The notes beneath the pieces are model-generated. The model did no database searches, was not told where the DNA came from, and worked only from the letters and a program-made list of their open reading frames with translations. Below, piece after piece: positions 1 to 10,526 of a stretch of DNA of 64,000 nt. The stretch lies in assembly GCF_000369805.1 (NCBI RefSeq), contig NZ_KB850224.1, positions 124,001-188,000 on the forward strand, written 5' to 3'. Position 1 is the stretch's first letter. Each line of letters opens with the position of its first letter. Made by a program: the position numbers and the translations under genes. Origin of the DNA: Acinetobacter sp. NIPH 2100. GTDB taxonomy: Bacteria > Pseudomonadota > Gammaproteobacteria > Pseudomonadales > Moraxellaceae.

Positions 1-1219
1 CGTCGGTGCGATCAACCTGAGGATTTTGATCTGCATAATGATCAAAGATTTTTTGTACTGTAGCTTGGGTGTCAGCCACTTTAAAGTTGATTTCACCGCT
101 ACATGGGAACTTAGCAATCATGTTTTCCACTAAAGTTGAAAGCGATTGACCTGTTTCAGAAAGCAGGGTGATTGTGAGTAACCATGGAATCATGCCGCTG
201 TCGCAATAGGCAAAATCACGGAAATAATGATGCGCACTCATTTCACCGCCATAAACTGCATTATGTTCACGCATCACATCTTTAATGAAAGCATGCCCAG
301 ATTTTGACTGTACCGCAACACCTTGATATTGATTGACAATATCAAAGGTATTCCAGACCAGACGTGGATCATGCACGATCTTCTCACCTGATTGTTTGAT
401 CAGGAAGGCTTGCGCCAATAAACCAACGATGTAATAGCCTTCGATGAATTGACCTTTTTCATCAAACAGGAAGCAACGGTCAAAGTCACCATCCCAAGCT
501 ATGCCCATATCAGCTTGATGTTGCATTACTGCATCACGAGTGCTGTCACGATTCTCAATCAGGATCGGGTTAGGAATACCATTTGGGAAGTTGCCATCAG
601 CTTCATGGTGGATTTTAATGAACTCAACTGGAATATTCAGTTGCTGGAATTTTTGTTCAATTGCATCAATCACATGACCTGCCGCACCATTGCCTGCATT
701 GACCACTAGTTTGAGTGGTTTAATTTTTTGTGGGTCAATATAAGTGAGTAGGTGATCCACGAACTCAGGCAAAATATTGTAGTTTTGCGTTGTACCTTTT
801 TGCGCCACCTCTACAAACTGGCCTGATTCAGCTAGTGCCTGAATTTCTTTTAAGCCTGTTTCCGCACTGATGGGACGGGCATTTTCACGCACCAGTTTCA
901 TCCCGTTGTAATCCATTGGATTGTGGCTGGCAGTCACTTCAATACCACCTTGTACATCTAAATGGAAGGCAGCGAAATATACTTCCTCTGTACCGGTCAT
1001 ACCCAAATCAAGCACATTGATGCCTGCATCATTCAAACCACGAATGGTTGCCTGTTTTAAACCTTCACTACTCAAACGGATATCACAGCCAATCACTACG
1101 GTTTTGGGTTGATAGATCTGCCCATAGGCACGACCAATGTTATAGGCAATCTCTTCATTCAGTTCTGTACCGAGTTTGCCGCGAATATCGTAGGCTTTAA
1201 AACAAGTCAGTTGAGTCAT
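1..1219 (-). CDS. pgm: Phosphomannomutase/phosphoglucomutase, 3' part cut by the window edge
   Basis: Interconverts hexose 1- and 6-phosphates for the sugar-nucleotide precursors of capsule and lipooligosaccharide. About 406 codons from the start are visible; the C-terminus lies beyond position 1. The phosphoserine loop TASHNP is at residues 96-101 (Ser98), the metal loop DGDFDR at 243-248 and the sugar-binding GEMSAHHYF at 325-333, all expected of the alpha-D-phosphohexomutase family (AlgC/ManB type). The start is the ATG opening [14 protein letters not shown]. In A. baumannii a pgm gene is the last gene of the capsule (K) locus, next to lldP, so this edge probably touches that locus. Whether mannose or glucose phosphates are preferred cannot be told here. 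Confidence 0.93.
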   Translation of the reverse strand, partial: MTQLTCFKAYDIRGKLGTELNEEIAYNIGRAYGQIYQPKTVVIGCDIRLSSEGLKQATIRGLNDAGINVLDLGMTGTEEVYFAAFHLDVQGGIEVTASHNPMDYNGMKLVRENARPISAETGLKEIQALAESGQFVEVAQKGTTQNYNILPEFVDHLLTYIDPQKIKPLKLVVNAGNGAAGHVIDAIEQKFQQLNIPVEFIKIHHEADGNFPNGIPNPILIENRDSTRDAVMQHQADMGIAWDGDFDRCFLFDEKGQFIEGYYIVGLLAQAFLIKQSGEKIVHDPRLVWNTFDIVNQYQGVAVQSKSGHAFIKDVMREHNAVYGGEMSAHHYFRDFAYCDSGMIPWLLTITLLSETGQSLSTLVENMIAKFPCSGEINFKVADTQATVQKIFDHYADQNPQVDRTD

Positions 1220-1432
1220 ATTGTTCAATTCATAGTGATGTGATTTGAGTTGTGAACACATTATACAGATATCGCCAAGAAGTCATATTTATAGTTCTTT
1301 ATCGGGTGATCTGAGCTGAGTTTGACCCCGAATAGTTGCCATAAAGGGCCGTGAAGGCAGATGTTTTATCAGACTTTAGTCGAATGTGAAATAAGTACAG
1401 TAACGGAACAGGTTTGATTTAGCTTAATTATT

Positions 1433-1447
1433 ATTGGTAATACCAAT
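1433..1447. promoter_or_regulatory. LldR-type operator, upstream copy
   Basis: Perfect 15-base palindrome ATTGGTAATACCAAT. Its core matches the second copy at 1537-1557, and its TGGT-N3-ACCA form suits a GntR/FadR-family dimer. The lldR gene is in the operon just downstream, so LldR is the obvious ligand. The assignment is inferred. Confidence 0.7.
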
Positions 1448-1536
1448 TATTTTCATTTTAGTAGGGTTGATCCTGATAATTCATGTAATTAAGATGCGTA
1501 AATATTGCAAATAAGTGTGATTTGCTTTTTTTATTA

Positions 1537-1557
1537 AATATTGGTCATACCAATATT
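1537..1557. promoter_or_regulatory. LldR-type operator, downstream copy
   Basis: Perfect inverted repeat with 9-base arms (AATATTGGT and its complement) around CAT, sharing TTGGTNATACCAA with the copy at 1433-1447. It ends 63 bases before the lldP start. Two operators flanking the promoter is the arrangement known for E. coli lldPRD, where LldR is thought to loop the DNA when lactate is absent. Confidence 0.7.
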
Positions 1558-1620
1558 GAGAAAATTCGTTAAACATCGAAGTGAAAACAAAATGACGCCC
1601 AGCATTTCAAGGAGATGAGA

Positions 1621-3282
1621 ATGCTAAATGTGTGGCAACAAATTTATGATCCTTTAAATAATATTTGGTTATCCAGCGCAGTTGCGTTGATCCCGATTAT
1701 TTTCTTCTTTTTGGCTTTGGCCGTATTCCGTATGAAGGGCAGTGTTGCGGGAACTTGTACCGTGATTATTGCCATGCTGATTGCTTTATTCTTTTATCAA
1801 ATGCCCGTTGAAATGGCATTTGCTTCTGTTGTTTATGGTTTTATTTACGGTTTGTGGCCGATTTCGTGGATTATTATCGGTGCCGTTTTTCTGTATAAAA
1901 TTTCAGTAAAAACAGGGCAATTTGATGTCATTCGCTCCAGTATTTTATCGATTACCGAAGACCAACGCTTACAAATGCTACTGGTAGGTTTTGCCTTTGG
2001 GACCTTCCTTGAAGGTGCGGCAGGTTTTGGTGCACCAGTTGCGATTACCGCGGCATTATTAGTCGGACTAGGTTTTAAGCCGCTTTATGCGGCTGGGCTA
2101 TGTCTGATTGTGAATACTGCGCCTGTGGCCTTTGGTGCGATGGGGATTCCGATTATTGTGGCAGGGCAGGTATCTGGTGTCGATACCATGGAAATTAGCC
2201 AAATGGTGGGTCGCCAGTTGCCTTTTCTAACTATCATTGTGCTGTTCTGGATTATGGCGATCATGGATGGCTGGCGTGGCGTGAAAGAGACGTGGCCTGC
2301 GGTACTGGTTGGTGGGAGCGCCTTCGCCATTGCACAATACCTGACCTCGAATTTTCTAGGGCCAGAACTGCCTGATATTACCGCTGCGATTGCGTCACTG
2401 GTCAGTCTCACCCTGTTATTCCGCGTCTGGAAGCCGAAGCATATTTTCCGTTTTGAGGGTGTGGAGCCACAAAATACAACCTCAGCAGAGCATACCCCAC
2501 AACGCTATAGCGTCGCGCAGATTGCCAAAGCATGGTCACCGTTTATGATTTTAACCGTGATGGTGACCATCTGGAGTGTGCAACCATTTAAGGCCTTGTT
2601 TGCCAAACATGGGGCATTGGCGGACTGGATTTTTAAAATTGAAGTGCCTTATCTGCATAAGCTGGTAGAAAAAATGGCCCCGATTGTGCCTGAAACCACA
2701 GCCTATGAAGCGGTCTATAAATTTGACTGGTTCTCTGCCACAGGTACGGCTATTTTCATTGCAGCCATCATCACCATCATTTTCCTAAAAATGAAAACGC
2801 GTGAGGCGGTCACCACCTTTGGCGAAACATTGAATGAATTAAAAACGCCAATTTATTCGATTGGGATGGTGTTGGCTTTTGCTTTTATTGCCAATTATTC
2901 AGGCCTTTCTGCGACGCTAGCCTTAGCTTTATCGCATACAGGTCATGCTTTTACTTTCTTCTCGCCATTCTTGGGCTGGCTGGGTGTATTTCTGACGGGT
3001 TCAGATACTTCATCGAATGCCTTGTTTTCGGCTTTACAAGCGACCACAGCACAACAAATTGGGATTCCAGAAGTCTTATTGGTGGCAGCCAATACCAGTG
3101 GTGGCGTGACGGGCAAGATGATTTCACCTCAGTCGATTGCGATTGCCTGTGCCGCGGTGGGATTGGTTGGAAAAGAATCTGACTTGTTCCGTTTCACGGT
3201 AAAACATAGCATCATATTTACTGTCTTTGTTGGCATCATCGTCACGGTTCAGGCTTATCTGGTACCGTGGATGATTCCATAA
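1621..3282 (+). CDS. lldP: L-lactate permease
   Basis: Inner-membrane symporter that imports lactate (and probably glycolate) with protons. The 553-residue protein is almost wholly hydrophobic with about 12-14 membrane segments. It carries the LctP-family stretch [14 protein letters not shown] near residues 129-142 and a conserved C-terminal [11 protein letters not shown] segment. The ATG at 1621 is chosen because AAGGAG at 1609-1614 gives a six-base spacing; the in-frame ATG at 1615 touches the ribosome site. First gene of lldP-lldR-lldD-dld, preceded by two LldR-type operators. In A. baumannii lldP is the standard right-flank marker of the capsule locus. Confidence 0.95.
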   Translation: MLNVWQQIYDPLNNIWLSSAVALIPIIFFFLALAVFRMKGSVAGTCTVIIAMLIALFFYQMPVEMAFASVVYGFIYGLWPISWIIIGAVFLYKISVKTGQFDVIRSSILSITEDQRLQMLLVGFAFGTFLEGAAGFGAPVAITAALLVGLGFKPLYAAGLCLIVNTAPVAFGAMGIPIIVAGQVSGVDTMEISQMVGRQLPFLTIIVLFWIMAIMDGWRGVKETWPAVLVGGSAFAIAQYLTSNFLGPELPDITAAIASLVSLTLLFRVWKPKHIFRFEGVEPQNTTSAEHTPQRYSVAQIAKAWSPFMILTVMVTIWSVQPFKALFAKHGALADWIFKIEVPYLHKLVEKMAPIVPETTAYEAVYKFDWFSATGTAIFIAAIITIIFLKMKTREAVTTFGETLNELKTPIYSIGMVLAFAFIANYSGLSATLALALSHTGHAFTFFSPFLGWLGVFLTGSDTSSNALFSALQATTAQQIGIPEVLLVAANTSGGVTGKMISPQSIAIACAAVGLVGKESDLFRFTVKHSIIFTVFVGIIVTVQAYLVPWMIP

Positions 3283-3301
3283 CGCTAATCAAGGAAATGT
3301 G

Positions 3302-4054
3302 ATGAGAATCTCCGATCAAGTGGTCATGAAGTTACAGGCACTCATTGAGCAGCGCCAGATGAAAAAAGGTGATCGTTTGCCTGCTGAGCGTCAGCTTGCA
3401 ACCAGCTTGGGAGTGTCTCGTCCATCCTTACGTGAAGCGATCCAGCAGTTGAACAGTCAGGGTGTGCTCAGTAGCCGCCGTGGTGATGGGACTTATATCC
3501 AGCAATTGCCAGAAAAATGGTCACAACAGTTGATTGTGAATCCAATCAGTAACTTGATTGAAGAAGATCCGCTGTACCGTTTTGATGTACAAGAAGCCCG
3601 ATTGTTACTGGAAGGTGGAACTGCGTGGTATGCAGCATTACGTTCTACGCCTGAAGATCGTGCCAAAATCCATCATTATTTTGATGAGATTAGCCGCCAT
3701 CAAAATGCGGGAGATTCAGCTCAGGCTGCCGTTGCAGATGCAGAATTTCATCTGGCGATTGCAGAAGCCTCACACAATCTTGTGCTGATTCAGATGATGC
3801 GCGGCTTGTTTGACTTGTTGCAATACAACGTCTTACTTGGACGCAAGAAAGTTTATAACGATCCTGTCAATGGTGATTTGCTCAGTGAGCAGCATTTTCA
3901 GGTGATGGATGCGATTGATCGTAAAGATCCAGAGGCTGCACGCCAAGCGGTGTGTGGTCATATTGAATTTGTGATTAATCATGTACGTGCTCTGGACGAA
4001 GATGAAGCTCGCCAGAAACGTGCAACACGTTTAACAAGAGTTGACTCAAAATGA
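3302..4054 (+). CDS. lldR: GntR/FadR-family lactate-responsive repressor LldR
   Basis: Transcription factor expected to repress the lactate operon until L-lactate binds. The N-terminal winged helix-turn-helix includes [19 protein letters not shown] (about residues 25-43). A C-terminal FCD effector domain follows, with [14 protein letters not shown] at about 143-156 among its likely metal or effector residues. Length (250 aa) is normal. A GTG at 3299 is possible, but AAGGA at 3291-3295 is better spaced for the ATG at 3302. It lies between lldP and lldD and overlaps the lldD start by four bases (ATGA), implying translational coupling. Confidence 0.93.
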   Translation: MRISDQVVMKLQALIEQRQMKKGDRLPAERQLATSLGVSRPSLREAIQQLNSQGVLSSRRGDGTYIQQLPEKWSQQLIVNPISNLIEEDPLYRFDVQEARLLLEGGTAWYAALRSTPEDRAKIHHYFDEISRHQNAGDSAQAAVADAEFHLAIAEASHNLVLIQMMRGLFDLLQYNVLLGRKKVYNDPVNGDLLSEQHFQVMDAIDRKDPEAARQAVCGHIEFVINHVRALDEDEARQKRATRLTRVDSK

Positions 4055-5202
4055 TTATTTCTTCTGGCAATGATTATCGCGTTGTGGCACAACGTCGTTT
4101 ACCGCCATTTTTATTTCACTATATCGACGGTGGTGCCTATTCGGAACATACCTTAAAACGCAATGTACAGGACCTTTCTGACATCTCTTTGCGTCAACGG
4201 GTGCTGAACGATATGTCTACACTCAGTTTGGAAACCAAACTGTTTAATGAAACCTTGTCGATGCCTGTGGCATTGGCACCCGTGGGTTTAACGGGTATGT
4301 ATGCGCGTCGCGGAGAAGTTCAGGCGGCAGTGGCAGCAGATCAAAAAGGCATTCCATTCACCTTGTCGACGGTTTCGGTCTGTCCAATCGAAGAAGTTGC
4401 ACCTGCCATTAATCGCCCAATGTGGTTCCAGCTCTATGTGTTGCGTGACCGTGGATTTATGCGTAATGCCTTGGAACGTGCTAAAGCCGCAGGTTGTTCG
4501 ACATTGGTGTTTACCGTGGATATGCCTGTACCAGGGGCGCGTTATCGAGATGCACATTCAGGTATGAGCGGTCCAAATGCGGCCATGCGTCGTTATCTAC
4601 AATCGATGTTGCATCCACATTGGGCATGGAATGTCGGCATGTGTGGCCGTCCACATGATTTGGGTAATATTTCTAAGTATTTAGGCAAACCGACAGGGCT
4701 TGAGGATTATATCGGCTGGCTAGGCTCTAACTTTGATCCGTCGATTTCTTGGAAAGATCTGGAGTGGATTCGTGAGTTTTGGGATGGCCCGATGGTGATC
4801 AAGGGCATTCTGGACCCTGAAGATGCTAAAGATGCTGTGCGCTTTGGTGCAGATGGCATCGTAGTATCCAATCATGGTGGTCGTCAGCTCGATGGCGTGA
4901 TGTCTTCTGCACGTGCTTTGCCTGCGATTGCTGACGCAGTGAAGGGTGATCTGGCGATTTTGGCGGACTCTGGCATTCGTAATGGTCTGGATGTGGTGCG
5001 GATGTTGGCACTTGGGGCGGATACGGTGTTATTGGGCCGTGCCTTTATCTATGCTTTGGCGGCGGCAGGCGGGCAAGGGGTATCAAACTTGCTCGATCTG
5101 ATTGATAAGGAAATGCGGGTGGCGATGACGTTGACGGGTGCTAAGTCGATTCAGGAGATTAATGCAGATTGTTTGGTACAGGCAATTAAACAAAGTTTTT
5201 AA
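4051..5202 (+). CDS. lldD: FMN-dependent L-lactate dehydrogenase (quinone)
   Basis: Oxidises L-lactate to pyruvate at the membrane and feeds electrons to the quinone pool. The 383-residue protein is a full alpha-hydroxy-acid oxidase TIM barrel. It has the N-terminal [21 protein letters not shown] segment, the flavin-binding [18 protein letters not shown] region near residue 71, and [10 protein letters not shown] at about 273-282 with the catalytic His and substrate-binding Arg. It overlaps lldR by four bases and belongs to the same operon. A 295-base spacer with a structured element separates it from dld. Confidence 0.95.
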   Translation: MIISSGNDYRVVAQRRLPPFLFHYIDGGAYSEHTLKRNVQDLSDISLRQRVLNDMSTLSLETKLFNETLSMPVALAPVGLTGMYARRGEVQAAVAADQKGIPFTLSTVSVCPIEEVAPAINRPMWFQLYVLRDRGFMRNALERAKAAGCSTLVFTVDMPVPGARYRDAHSGMSGPNAAMRRYLQSMLHPHWAWNVGMCGRPHDLGNISKYLGKPTGLEDYIGWLGSNFDPSISWKDLEWIREFWDGPMVIKGILDPEDAKDAVRFGADGIVVSNHGGRQLDGVMSSARALPAIADAVKGDLAILADSGIRNGLDVVRMLALGADTVLLGRAFIYALAAAGGQGVSNLLDLIDKEMRVAMTLTGAKSIQEINADCLVQAIKQSF

Positions 5203-5497
5203 GAATAATTTTCTAAGTGATGCAGTTATCACTGCCTCATCATTGGGTGACTTGCATATTTCTAGTGTAGAGGCGTTTGTCACTTTTGAAAGGTCAAAAG
5301 TAACTAAAAACCTTTGCTGCGATGACGGTACGTCCTTGCTACCGCATCGAAGCAGGCGGCATCCTTGCCGCCAACCGCGATAGTAAATACAAGGCTGATT
5401 CAAATTAGAGAATGAGCTATTCAAATGATAAATGACAAACGGTAAGACTCCGTCGTGTTGGTCTAATTTTATAAATGGATGATCTAAAGGAGCCATC
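5203..5497. other. Spacer between lldD and dld
   Basis: A long gap for the inside of an operon. It contains the hairpin-rich element at 5282-5372, annotated separately, and the dld ribosome site AAGGAG at 5487-5492. No tract typical of a terminator and no credible gene is seen. Confidence 0.5.
5282..5372. repeat. Structured intergenic element with three hairpins
   Basis: Three inverted repeats in a row: ACTTTTGA/TCAAAAGT around AAGG (5282-5301); a longer imperfect stem pairing CGATGACGGTA with TACCGCATCG (roughly 5323-5350); and GGCGGCA/TGCCGCC around TCCT (5355-5372). The compact GC-rich foldable block in an AT-rich spacer looks like a dispersed intergenic repeat of the REP/MITE kind or an RNA processing signal. 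No second copy was noticed in this window, so calling it a repeat is inference. Confidence 0.45.
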
Positions 5498-7204
5498 GTG
5501 CAAGCATTTTCCCCAAAAACGGTGATTGATCGTTTACAGCAGATCGTTGGGCGTCAGCATGTGCTGAGTGATGATCAAAGTACACGGCAGTATCGTCAAG
5601 GTCGTCGTTTTGGTGAAGGCAAAGTATTTGCAGTGGTCATCCCGGGTACCTTGCTGGAACAGTGGCAGGTGCTGCAAGCGGCGATTGATGCAGATTGTAT
5701 TGTCATCATGCAAGCCGCCAATACAGGGCTGACCGGTGGTTCAACACCCTATGGCGATGATTATGACCGGCCTGTGTTGGTGATGAGTACGCGCCGTTTA
5801 AAGGGCATTCAAGTGATTCATGACGGTAAACAAGTGATTTGTTTGCCTGGGGCGACTTTGGATAATCTGGAACAGCTATTGAAAGGCTATGATCGGGAAC
5901 CACATTCGGTGATTGGTTCTTCCTGCATTGGTGCTTCGGTATTGGGTGGGGTGTGTAATAACTCAGGCGGTGCCTTGGTGCGTCGTGGACCTGCTTATAC
6001 GGAGTTGGCACTGTATGCACAGGTCAATGCCCAAGGTCAGTTGGAATTGGTGAATCATCTAGGTGTAAATTTAGGTTCGAGTCCTGAAGAAATCCTGACC
6101 CGTTTAGAGCAACAACAATATCAAACCACAGATATTTTAGATGATGCAGAAAAACAGGCATCCGATCAGCGTTATGCGCAAGATGTCACCCAAGTCGATG
6201 CCGATAGCCCTGCTCGTTTTAATGCTGATCCATCGCGCCTGTTTGAAGCCTCAGGTTCAGCAGGGAAAGTCTGCGTGTTTGCGGTACGTCTGGATACCTA
6301 TGAAAAGGTGGAGAGCAGCGTATTTTATATTGGCACAAATGATGCCGACGACCTGACCGCGATCCGTCGTTATTTACTGACTTCATTGCCAAGCTTACCG
6401 ATCGCAGGGGAATACATTCACCGCGATGCGTATCATATTGGTGAAAAATACGGTAAGGATACCTTTCTTTTTATTGAAAAATTTGGCACAGCCAATGTGC
6501 CGAAGGCCTTCGCACTGAAAGATAAGGTCGATGGTTTTTTAGAAAAATTTAAAATCAAAGGGCTGACCGATCATATTTTACAAGCGATCACGGCCTTGCT
6601 ACCGAGTCATTTACCGAAACGGATGACAGAATATCGCGATCGTTATGAGCATCATTTGATGTTACGCGTTGAAAATAACTGCAAAGCCCAGACCGAGCAA
6701 TTTTTACAAGACTATTTTGCGGTGCATGCTTCGGGTAATTTCTTTCTCTGTGATGCGGATGAAGGGCGTAAAGCCTTTTTGCATCGTTTTGCGGTGGCAG
6801 GCGCAGCGATTCGTTATCGTGATACCCATCGGGATGAGGTTGAAGATATTGTGGCATTAGACATCGCGTTACGTCGCAATGACCGTGAATGGGTCGAGCA
6901 ATTGCCTGCGGAGATGGAACAGCAAATTATTCATAAGCTTTATTATGGGCACTTTTTCTGTCATGTCTTTCATCAGGATTACATCATTAAAAAAGGCAAT
7001 GATCCTTTAGCGATGGAGCACAAAATGTGGCATTTGCTGGATGCTCGCCGCGCTGAATATCCAGCCGAGCATAATGTCGGTCATTTGTATATTGCCAAGC
7101 CTGCATTGGCCAATTTCTACCAGAAACTTGATCCGAATAATTGTTTTAATGTCGGGATTGGACAGACCTCTAAATTGAAGTATTGGGGCAAGGCCAAGTC
7201 CTGA
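5498..7204 (+). CDS. dld: Quinone-dependent D-lactate dehydrogenase
   Basis: Peripheral membrane FAD enzyme oxidising D-lactate to pyruvate, the partner of LldD for the other lactate isomer. The 568-residue length matches E. coli Dld. The FAD-binding PCMH domain comes first (AANTGLTGGSTPYGDDYDR at about 70-88; IGSSCIGASVLGGVCNNSGG near 138-157), then the Dld-specific membrane-binding and C-terminal domains. The start is GTG at 5498 with AAGGAG five bases upstream. Last gene of the lactate operon; the hairpin at 7229-7247 ends transcription. Confidence 0.94.
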   Translation: MQAFSPKTVIDRLQQIVGRQHVLSDDQSTRQYRQGRRFGEGKVFAVVIPGTLLEQWQVLQAAIDADCIVIMQAANTGLTGGSTPYGDDYDRPVLVMSTRRLKGIQVIHDGKQVICLPGATLDNLEQLLKGYDREPHSVIGSSCIGASVLGGVCNNSGGALVRRGPAYTELALYAQVNAQGQLELVNHLGVNLGSSPEEILTRLEQQQYQTTDILDDAEKQASDQRYAQDVTQVDADSPARFNADPSRLFEASGSAGKVCVFAVRLDTYEKVESSVFYIGTNDADDLTAIRRYLLTSLPSLPIAGEYIHRDAYHIGEKYGKDTFLFIEKFGTANVPKAFALKDKVDGFLEKFKIKGLTDHILQAITALLPSHLPKRMTEYRDRYEHHLMLRVENNCKAQTEQFLQDYFAVHASGNFFLCDADEGRKAFLHRFAVAGAAIRYRDTHRDEVEDIVALDIALRRNDREWVEQLPAEMEQQIIHKLYYGHFFCHVFHQDYIIKKGNDPLAMEHKMWHLLDARRAEYPAEHNVGHLYIAKPALANFYQKLDPNNCFNVGIGQTSKLKYWGKAKS

Positions 7205-7228
7205 CTTTAAATAAAACAGGAAATAAAA

Positions 7229-7247
7229 AAGGCGCTTCAAGCGCCTT
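7229..7247. terminator. Bidirectional terminator dld / aminotransferase
   Basis: AAGGCGCTT and AAGCGCCTT form a near-continuous GC-rich stem, with a T-rich run on the right and an A run (T-rich on the minus strand) on the left. It lies between two convergent genes and can serve both. Confidence 0.85.
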
Positions 7248-7263
7248 CTTTATGCGTTACAAC

Positions 7264-8478
7264 TTAAGCTGTTGCAGCAGATTTTGCTAAAACTTCAGCC
7301 ACTGCTTTCGCAACTTTGTAAACGTTGTTCATGTTGAGGCCTGCAACACAGATACGACCACTGCGTACCAAGTAGATTGCATATTCTTCACGCAATGTAT
7401 CGACTTGCTCGCCCGTTAAACCTGTGTAGCTAAACATGCCTTTTTGGTTCACAAGGTAACTAAAGTCACGCTCAGGAAGTGCTTTAGTCAACTCATCTTT
7501 CAAGATGCTACGCATTTTGATAATACGCTCACGCATCTCTTTCACTTCGCCTTGCCATTGTTGATTGAGATCAGCGTCATTTAACACTTGATCAACCAAC
7601 CATGCACCTGTTGTTGGTGGGCTAGAGTAGATACGACGTACTGTTGCTTTCAACTGACCGAATGTGCATTTTGCTGCTTCAGCATCGTCACATACGAAAG
7701 TCAAACCGCCAACACGCTCACCGTAAAGTGAGAAGATTTTAGAGAACGAGTTGCTGACAATAAAGTTCAGACCCGCTTGGTCTAAAGCACGAATGGCATA
7801 GGCATCCTGTTCCATGCCATCGCCAAAACCTTGGTACGCGATGTCGAGGAATGGAATGAGGTTACGTTCTTTTAATACCACAATCACTTGATCCCATTGT
7901 GCTGGGTTCAAGTCTGCACCTGTTGGGTTGTGGCAGCATGGGTGCAATAACACAATGCTTTGTTCTGGCAATGTTTTTAAAGTAGACAACATCCCGTCAA
8001 AATCAACGCCACGTGTTTCAGCATCGAAGTACGGGTAGAAGTTGCTCTTGATGCCTGCACCATTGAAGATCGCAACGTGGTTATCCCAAGTTGGCTGGCT
8101 TACCCAAACTTCTGAATTCGGGAAGTAGGTTTTTAAGAAGTCTGCACCGACTTTTAATGCACCAGAACCACCAAGCGTTTGAATTGTTGCAACACGACCT
8201 TGTTGAATTGCAGGGCTATTTGCACCAAACAATAACGCTTGAATCGCATCACGGTAAGGTTTGAAACCTTCCATTGGTAAATAAAGCTTGGTTTGTGTGT
8301 TTTTAGGGGCAATACGTTTTTGTGCTTCGATAATGGTATCAAGCTGAGGAACGATACTGTCTTCGTTATAGTACAAACCAATACTGAGGTTTACCTTTTC
8401 AGCGCGTGGATCAGCATTGAACTGTTCCATCAGTGAAAGGATTGGATCGCCTGCATAAGGTGGGATATGTTGAAACAT
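7264..8478 (-). CDS. tyrB: Aromatic/aspartate-type amino acid aminotransferase (class I)
   Basis: PLP enzyme transferring the amino group between aromatic or dicarboxylic amino acids and 2-oxoglutarate. In the 404-residue product the PLP lysine is Lys247 in SNSFSKIFS, with Asp212 in [10 protein letters not shown] and HNPTG at 183-187. The family Arg lies near the C-terminus in GRICVAGLN. The start at 8478 ([10 protein letters not shown]) has AAGGA eight bases upstream; the longer frame to 8502 lacks a ribosome site. It is divergent from the GntR gene, and one palindrome of the GntR type (8654-8665) lies in its leader. Substrate preference is inferred from overall likeness to TyrB/AspC. Confidence 0.9.
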   Translation of the reverse strand: MFQHIPPYAGDPILSLMEQFNADPRAEKVNLSIGLYYNEDSIVPQLDTIIEAQKRIAPKNTQTKLYLPMEGFKPYRDAIQALLFGANSPAIQQGRVATIQTLGGSGALKVGADFLKTYFPNSEVWVSQPTWDNHVAIFNGAGIKSNFYPYFDAETRGVDFDGMLSTLKTLPEQSIVLLHPCCHNPTGADLNPAQWDQVIVVLKERNLIPFLDIAYQGFGDGMEQDAYAIRALDQAGLNFIVSNSFSKIFSLYGERVGGLTFVCDDAEAAKCTFGQLKATVRRIYSSPPTTGAWLVDQVLNDADLNQQWQGEVKEMRERIIKMRSILKDELTKALPERDFSYLVNQKGMFSYTGLTGEQVDTLREEYAIYLVRSGRICVAGLNMNNVYKVAKAVAEVLAKSAATA

Positions 8479-8653
8479 TAACAATGTCCTTTTCTTCAAC
8501 AAAGTGCATAGATGTCTGGGGAGGTTGGCGCTTCAGGAGCGGAACCTTTGATGCCCAATAATGTATCAATAAAGACTGCATGAAGCACGCAGTTATTTAC
8601 ATTTTGGTGCAGTATTTACTTACAAAATTTGTCGGGATGAATCCATTATAAGG

Positions 8654-8665
8654 ATTGTCTACAAT
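8654..8665. promoter_or_regulatory. GntR-type operator, copy 1 (tyrB side)
   Basis: ATTGTCTACAAT, one base from the perfect palindrome found twice in front of the GntR gene. It is 176 bases upstream of the tyrB start, so the regulator may also act on the aminotransferase. Confidence 0.55.
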
Positions 8666-8856
8666 CAAGCTGTCATACCATGGTCGTAGCATTAAAAGTA
8701 TAAGATGGCTAAATATATGAAAGCTCACTGCTGAATGATAAATAATGACGTATTTAAACTATTGTTTTATCTATTTTTATTTGAATTTTGAGGCGGTATT
8801 TCCACCGACAGTCGAAGCTTATCAAGTGAATGGGATTGACAGTATCAGTCGGATTT

Positions 8857-8868
8857 ATTGTCGACAAT
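8857..8868. promoter_or_regulatory. GntR-type operator, copy 2
   Basis: Perfect 12-base palindrome ATTGTCGACAAT, 63 bases centre to centre from copy 3. The TTGT-N4-ACAA form is typical of FadR/GntR FCD-type regulators. Confidence 0.65.
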
Positions 8869-8919
8869 CCTATTGCATTTTTTCTTTTATCTCGTTATAA
8901 AATCATCAAAACCGTAGAG

Positions 8920-8931
8920 ATTGTCGACAAT
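8920..8931. promoter_or_regulatory. GntR-type operator, copy 3, abutting the start codon
   Basis: Perfect ATTGTCGACAAT ending directly before the ATG at 8932. Binding here would block the regulator's own transcription or initiation, so autorepression of the GntR-prpB unit is expected. Confidence 0.65.
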
Positions 8932-9642
8932 ATGCAAGATACACTTGTTCCTCAAGCCCTCAGCACAAGTCTGGGAATGACCCTGACGGAACACGTATTT
9001 AAGCAAATTCAATCGGCAATTGTGTTGGGACACATCCCTGCGGGCAGCAAGATATCAGAACCAGAATTGGCACGGATGTATGGCATTAGCCGTGGCCCCT
9101 TACGTGAGGCGATTCATCGTCTGGAAGGACAGAAACTGGTGGAGCGTACTGCCCATGTCGGTGCCCGTGTAGTGTCATTGTCACTGCAACAGTTTCAAGA
9201 ACTCTATCAAATTCGCGCTTCTTTAGAAGGCTTGGCCTGCAAGTTGGCCGCTCAGCATATTGATAAAAAACAGATTCTGGCCTTGCGTGATGTATTGCGT
9301 ATGCATGCCGAAGATGAAAATTTTAAAGCAGGTAAAGGCTACTATCTGCAAGAAGGCCAAGACGATTTCCATTACTGCATTATCAAAAGCAGTGGCAATA
9401 AAACCCTAGAAAAAATGTTATGCGATGAGCTCTATCACCTCATCCGTATGTATCGAATCCAGTTTTCAAATACCCCAGATCGCCCGAGCAAAGCTTGGGA
9501 CGAACATATCCGCATTTTAGATGCGATTGCCGAAGGTGATGGTGAGCTGGCTGAAATGCTGATGCACCGTCACATCAATGCATCCTACAAAATTGTTGAG
9601 CAAACATTGCTACAAAATCAAGGAGAACAACAACATGGCTAA
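8932..9642 (+). CDS. GntR-family (FCD) regulator of the methylcitrate genes
   Basis: Likely repressor of propionate catabolism. From the ATG at 8932 the protein is 236 aa. It has an N-terminal winged helix ([20 protein letters not shown] at about 45-64) and a C-terminal FCD effector domain with conserved His and Arg residues. The longer frame from 8830 would add a hydrophobic leader running through two operators, so it is rejected. The gene overlaps prpB by eight bases, placing regulator and enzyme in one transcript. Acinetobacter uses a GntR protein here where enterics use the sigma-54 activator PrpR. The effector, perhaps 2-methylcitrate, is unknown. Confidence 0.88.
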   Translation: MQDTLVPQALSTSLGMTLTEHVFKQIQSAIVLGHIPAGSKISEPELARMYGISRGPLREAIHRLEGQKLVERTAHVGARVVSLSLQQFQELYQIRASLEGLACKLAAQHIDKKQILALRDVLRMHAEDENFKAGKGYYLQEGQDDFHYCIIKSSGNKTLEKMLCDELYHLIRMYRIQFSNTPDRPSKAWDEHIRILDAIAEGDGELAEMLMHRHINASYKIVEQTLLQNQGEQQHG

Positions 9643-10519
9643 ACAGTCTGCTGGTCAGCTATTCCGCGACGCGGTCGCAAATGAAAAACCATTACAAGTG
9701 GTGGGTGCGATCAATGCCAACCATGCTTTATTGGCAAAGCGTGCAGGTTATAAAGCGATCTACTTGTCTGGTGGTGGTGTTGCGGCAGGTTCTTTGGGTT
9801 TACCTGATTTGGGTATCAGTAACCTTGATGATGTATTGACCGATGTACGCCGTATTACCGATGTGTGTGATCTGCCATTGTTGGTCGATGTGGATACAGG
9901 TTTTGGGGCATCTGCGTTTAATATCGCACGTACCACCAAGTCGATGATCAAGTTCGGTGCTGCTGCGATGCATATCGAAGATCAGGTTGGCGCTAAACGT
10001 TGTGGTCATCGCCCAAATAAAGCCATCGTGACCCAGCAAGAAATGGTAGACCGTATCAAAGCCGCAGTCGATGCACGTACCGATGACAGCTTTGTGATCA
10101 TGGCACGTACTGATGCGCTTGCGGTTGAAGGCTTACAAGCTGCAATTGACCGTGCGGGTGCTTATATCGAAGCAGGTGCAGACATGCTGTTCCCAGAAGC
10201 AATCACTGAATTGGCAATGTATAAGCAATTTGCAAATGCGACCAAAGTGCCTGTTTTAGCCAATATCACTGAATTTGGTTCTACGCCATTATTTACCACT
10301 GAAGAACTGGCTTCTGCCGATGTCAGTATCGCACTCTATCCACTTTCTGCATTCCGTGCCATGAACAAGGCCGCAGAAAATGTCTATGAGACATTGCGTA
10401 AAGAAGGCACGCAAAAGAATGTGGTCGATACCATGCAAACCCGCCAAGAATTGTATGAACGCATTAACTACCATGCGTTTGAACAGTATCTTGATGGAAC
10501 TTTTGCGAAGAATAAATAA
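9635..10519 (+). CDS. prpB: 2-methylisocitrate lyase
   Basis: Last step of the methylcitrate cycle: splits 2-methylisocitrate into pyruvate and succinate. The 294-residue PEP mutase/isocitrate lyase-type barrel carries the catalytic loop KRCGHRPN at 121-128 and metal-binding Asp85 and Asp87 in [10 protein letters not shown]. The start at 9635 ([12 protein letters not shown]) is set by AGGAG at 9621-9625; an upstream in-frame ATG lies inside the GntR gene. It is translationally coupled to that regulator and followed by a 171-base spacer before prpC. Confidence 0.95.
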   Translation: MAKQSAGQLFRDAVANEKPLQVVGAINANHALLAKRAGYKAIYLSGGGVAAGSLGLPDLGISNLDDVLTDVRRITDVCDLPLLVDVDTGFGASAFNIARTTKSMIKFGAAAMHIEDQVGAKRCGHRPNKAIVTQQEMVDRIKAAVDARTDDSFVIMARTDALAVEGLQAAIDRAGAYIEAGADMLFPEAITELAMYKQFANATKVPVLANITEFGSTPLFTTEELASADVSIALYPLSAFRAMNKAAENVYETLRKEGTQKNVVDTMQTRQELYERINYHAFEQYLDGTFAKNK

Positions 10520-10526
10520 GTCAAAC

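Larger units (their letters stand above)
1220..1620. promoter_or_regulatory. Divergent intergenic region pgm / lldP
   Basis: A 400-base spacer with the promoters of pgm (leftward) and the lactate operon (rightward). It holds two copies of the palindrome TTGGTNATACCAA, listed separately, about 107 bases apart centre to centre. The lldP ribosome site AAGGAG is at 1609-1614. Nothing coding is seen. Confidence 0.7.
8479..8931. promoter_or_regulatory. Divergent regulatory region tyrB / GntR-prp
   Basis: A 450-base AT-rich spacer with promoters in both directions. It holds three copies of ATTGTCKACAAT (8654-8665, 8857-8868, 8920-8931). An open frame runs upstream from the GntR gene to 8830, but it crosses two of these operators and is taken as non-coding. 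Confidence 0.65.

Noticed and set aside
5083..5496. 137-codon minus-strand frame over the lldD end and the dld spacer
   Set aside because: Runs through the end of lldD and the hairpin element with no family likeness.
8830..8931. Upstream extension of the GntR gene (34 extra residues)
   Set aside because: It runs across two perfect operator palindromes and is unlike the family N-terminus.
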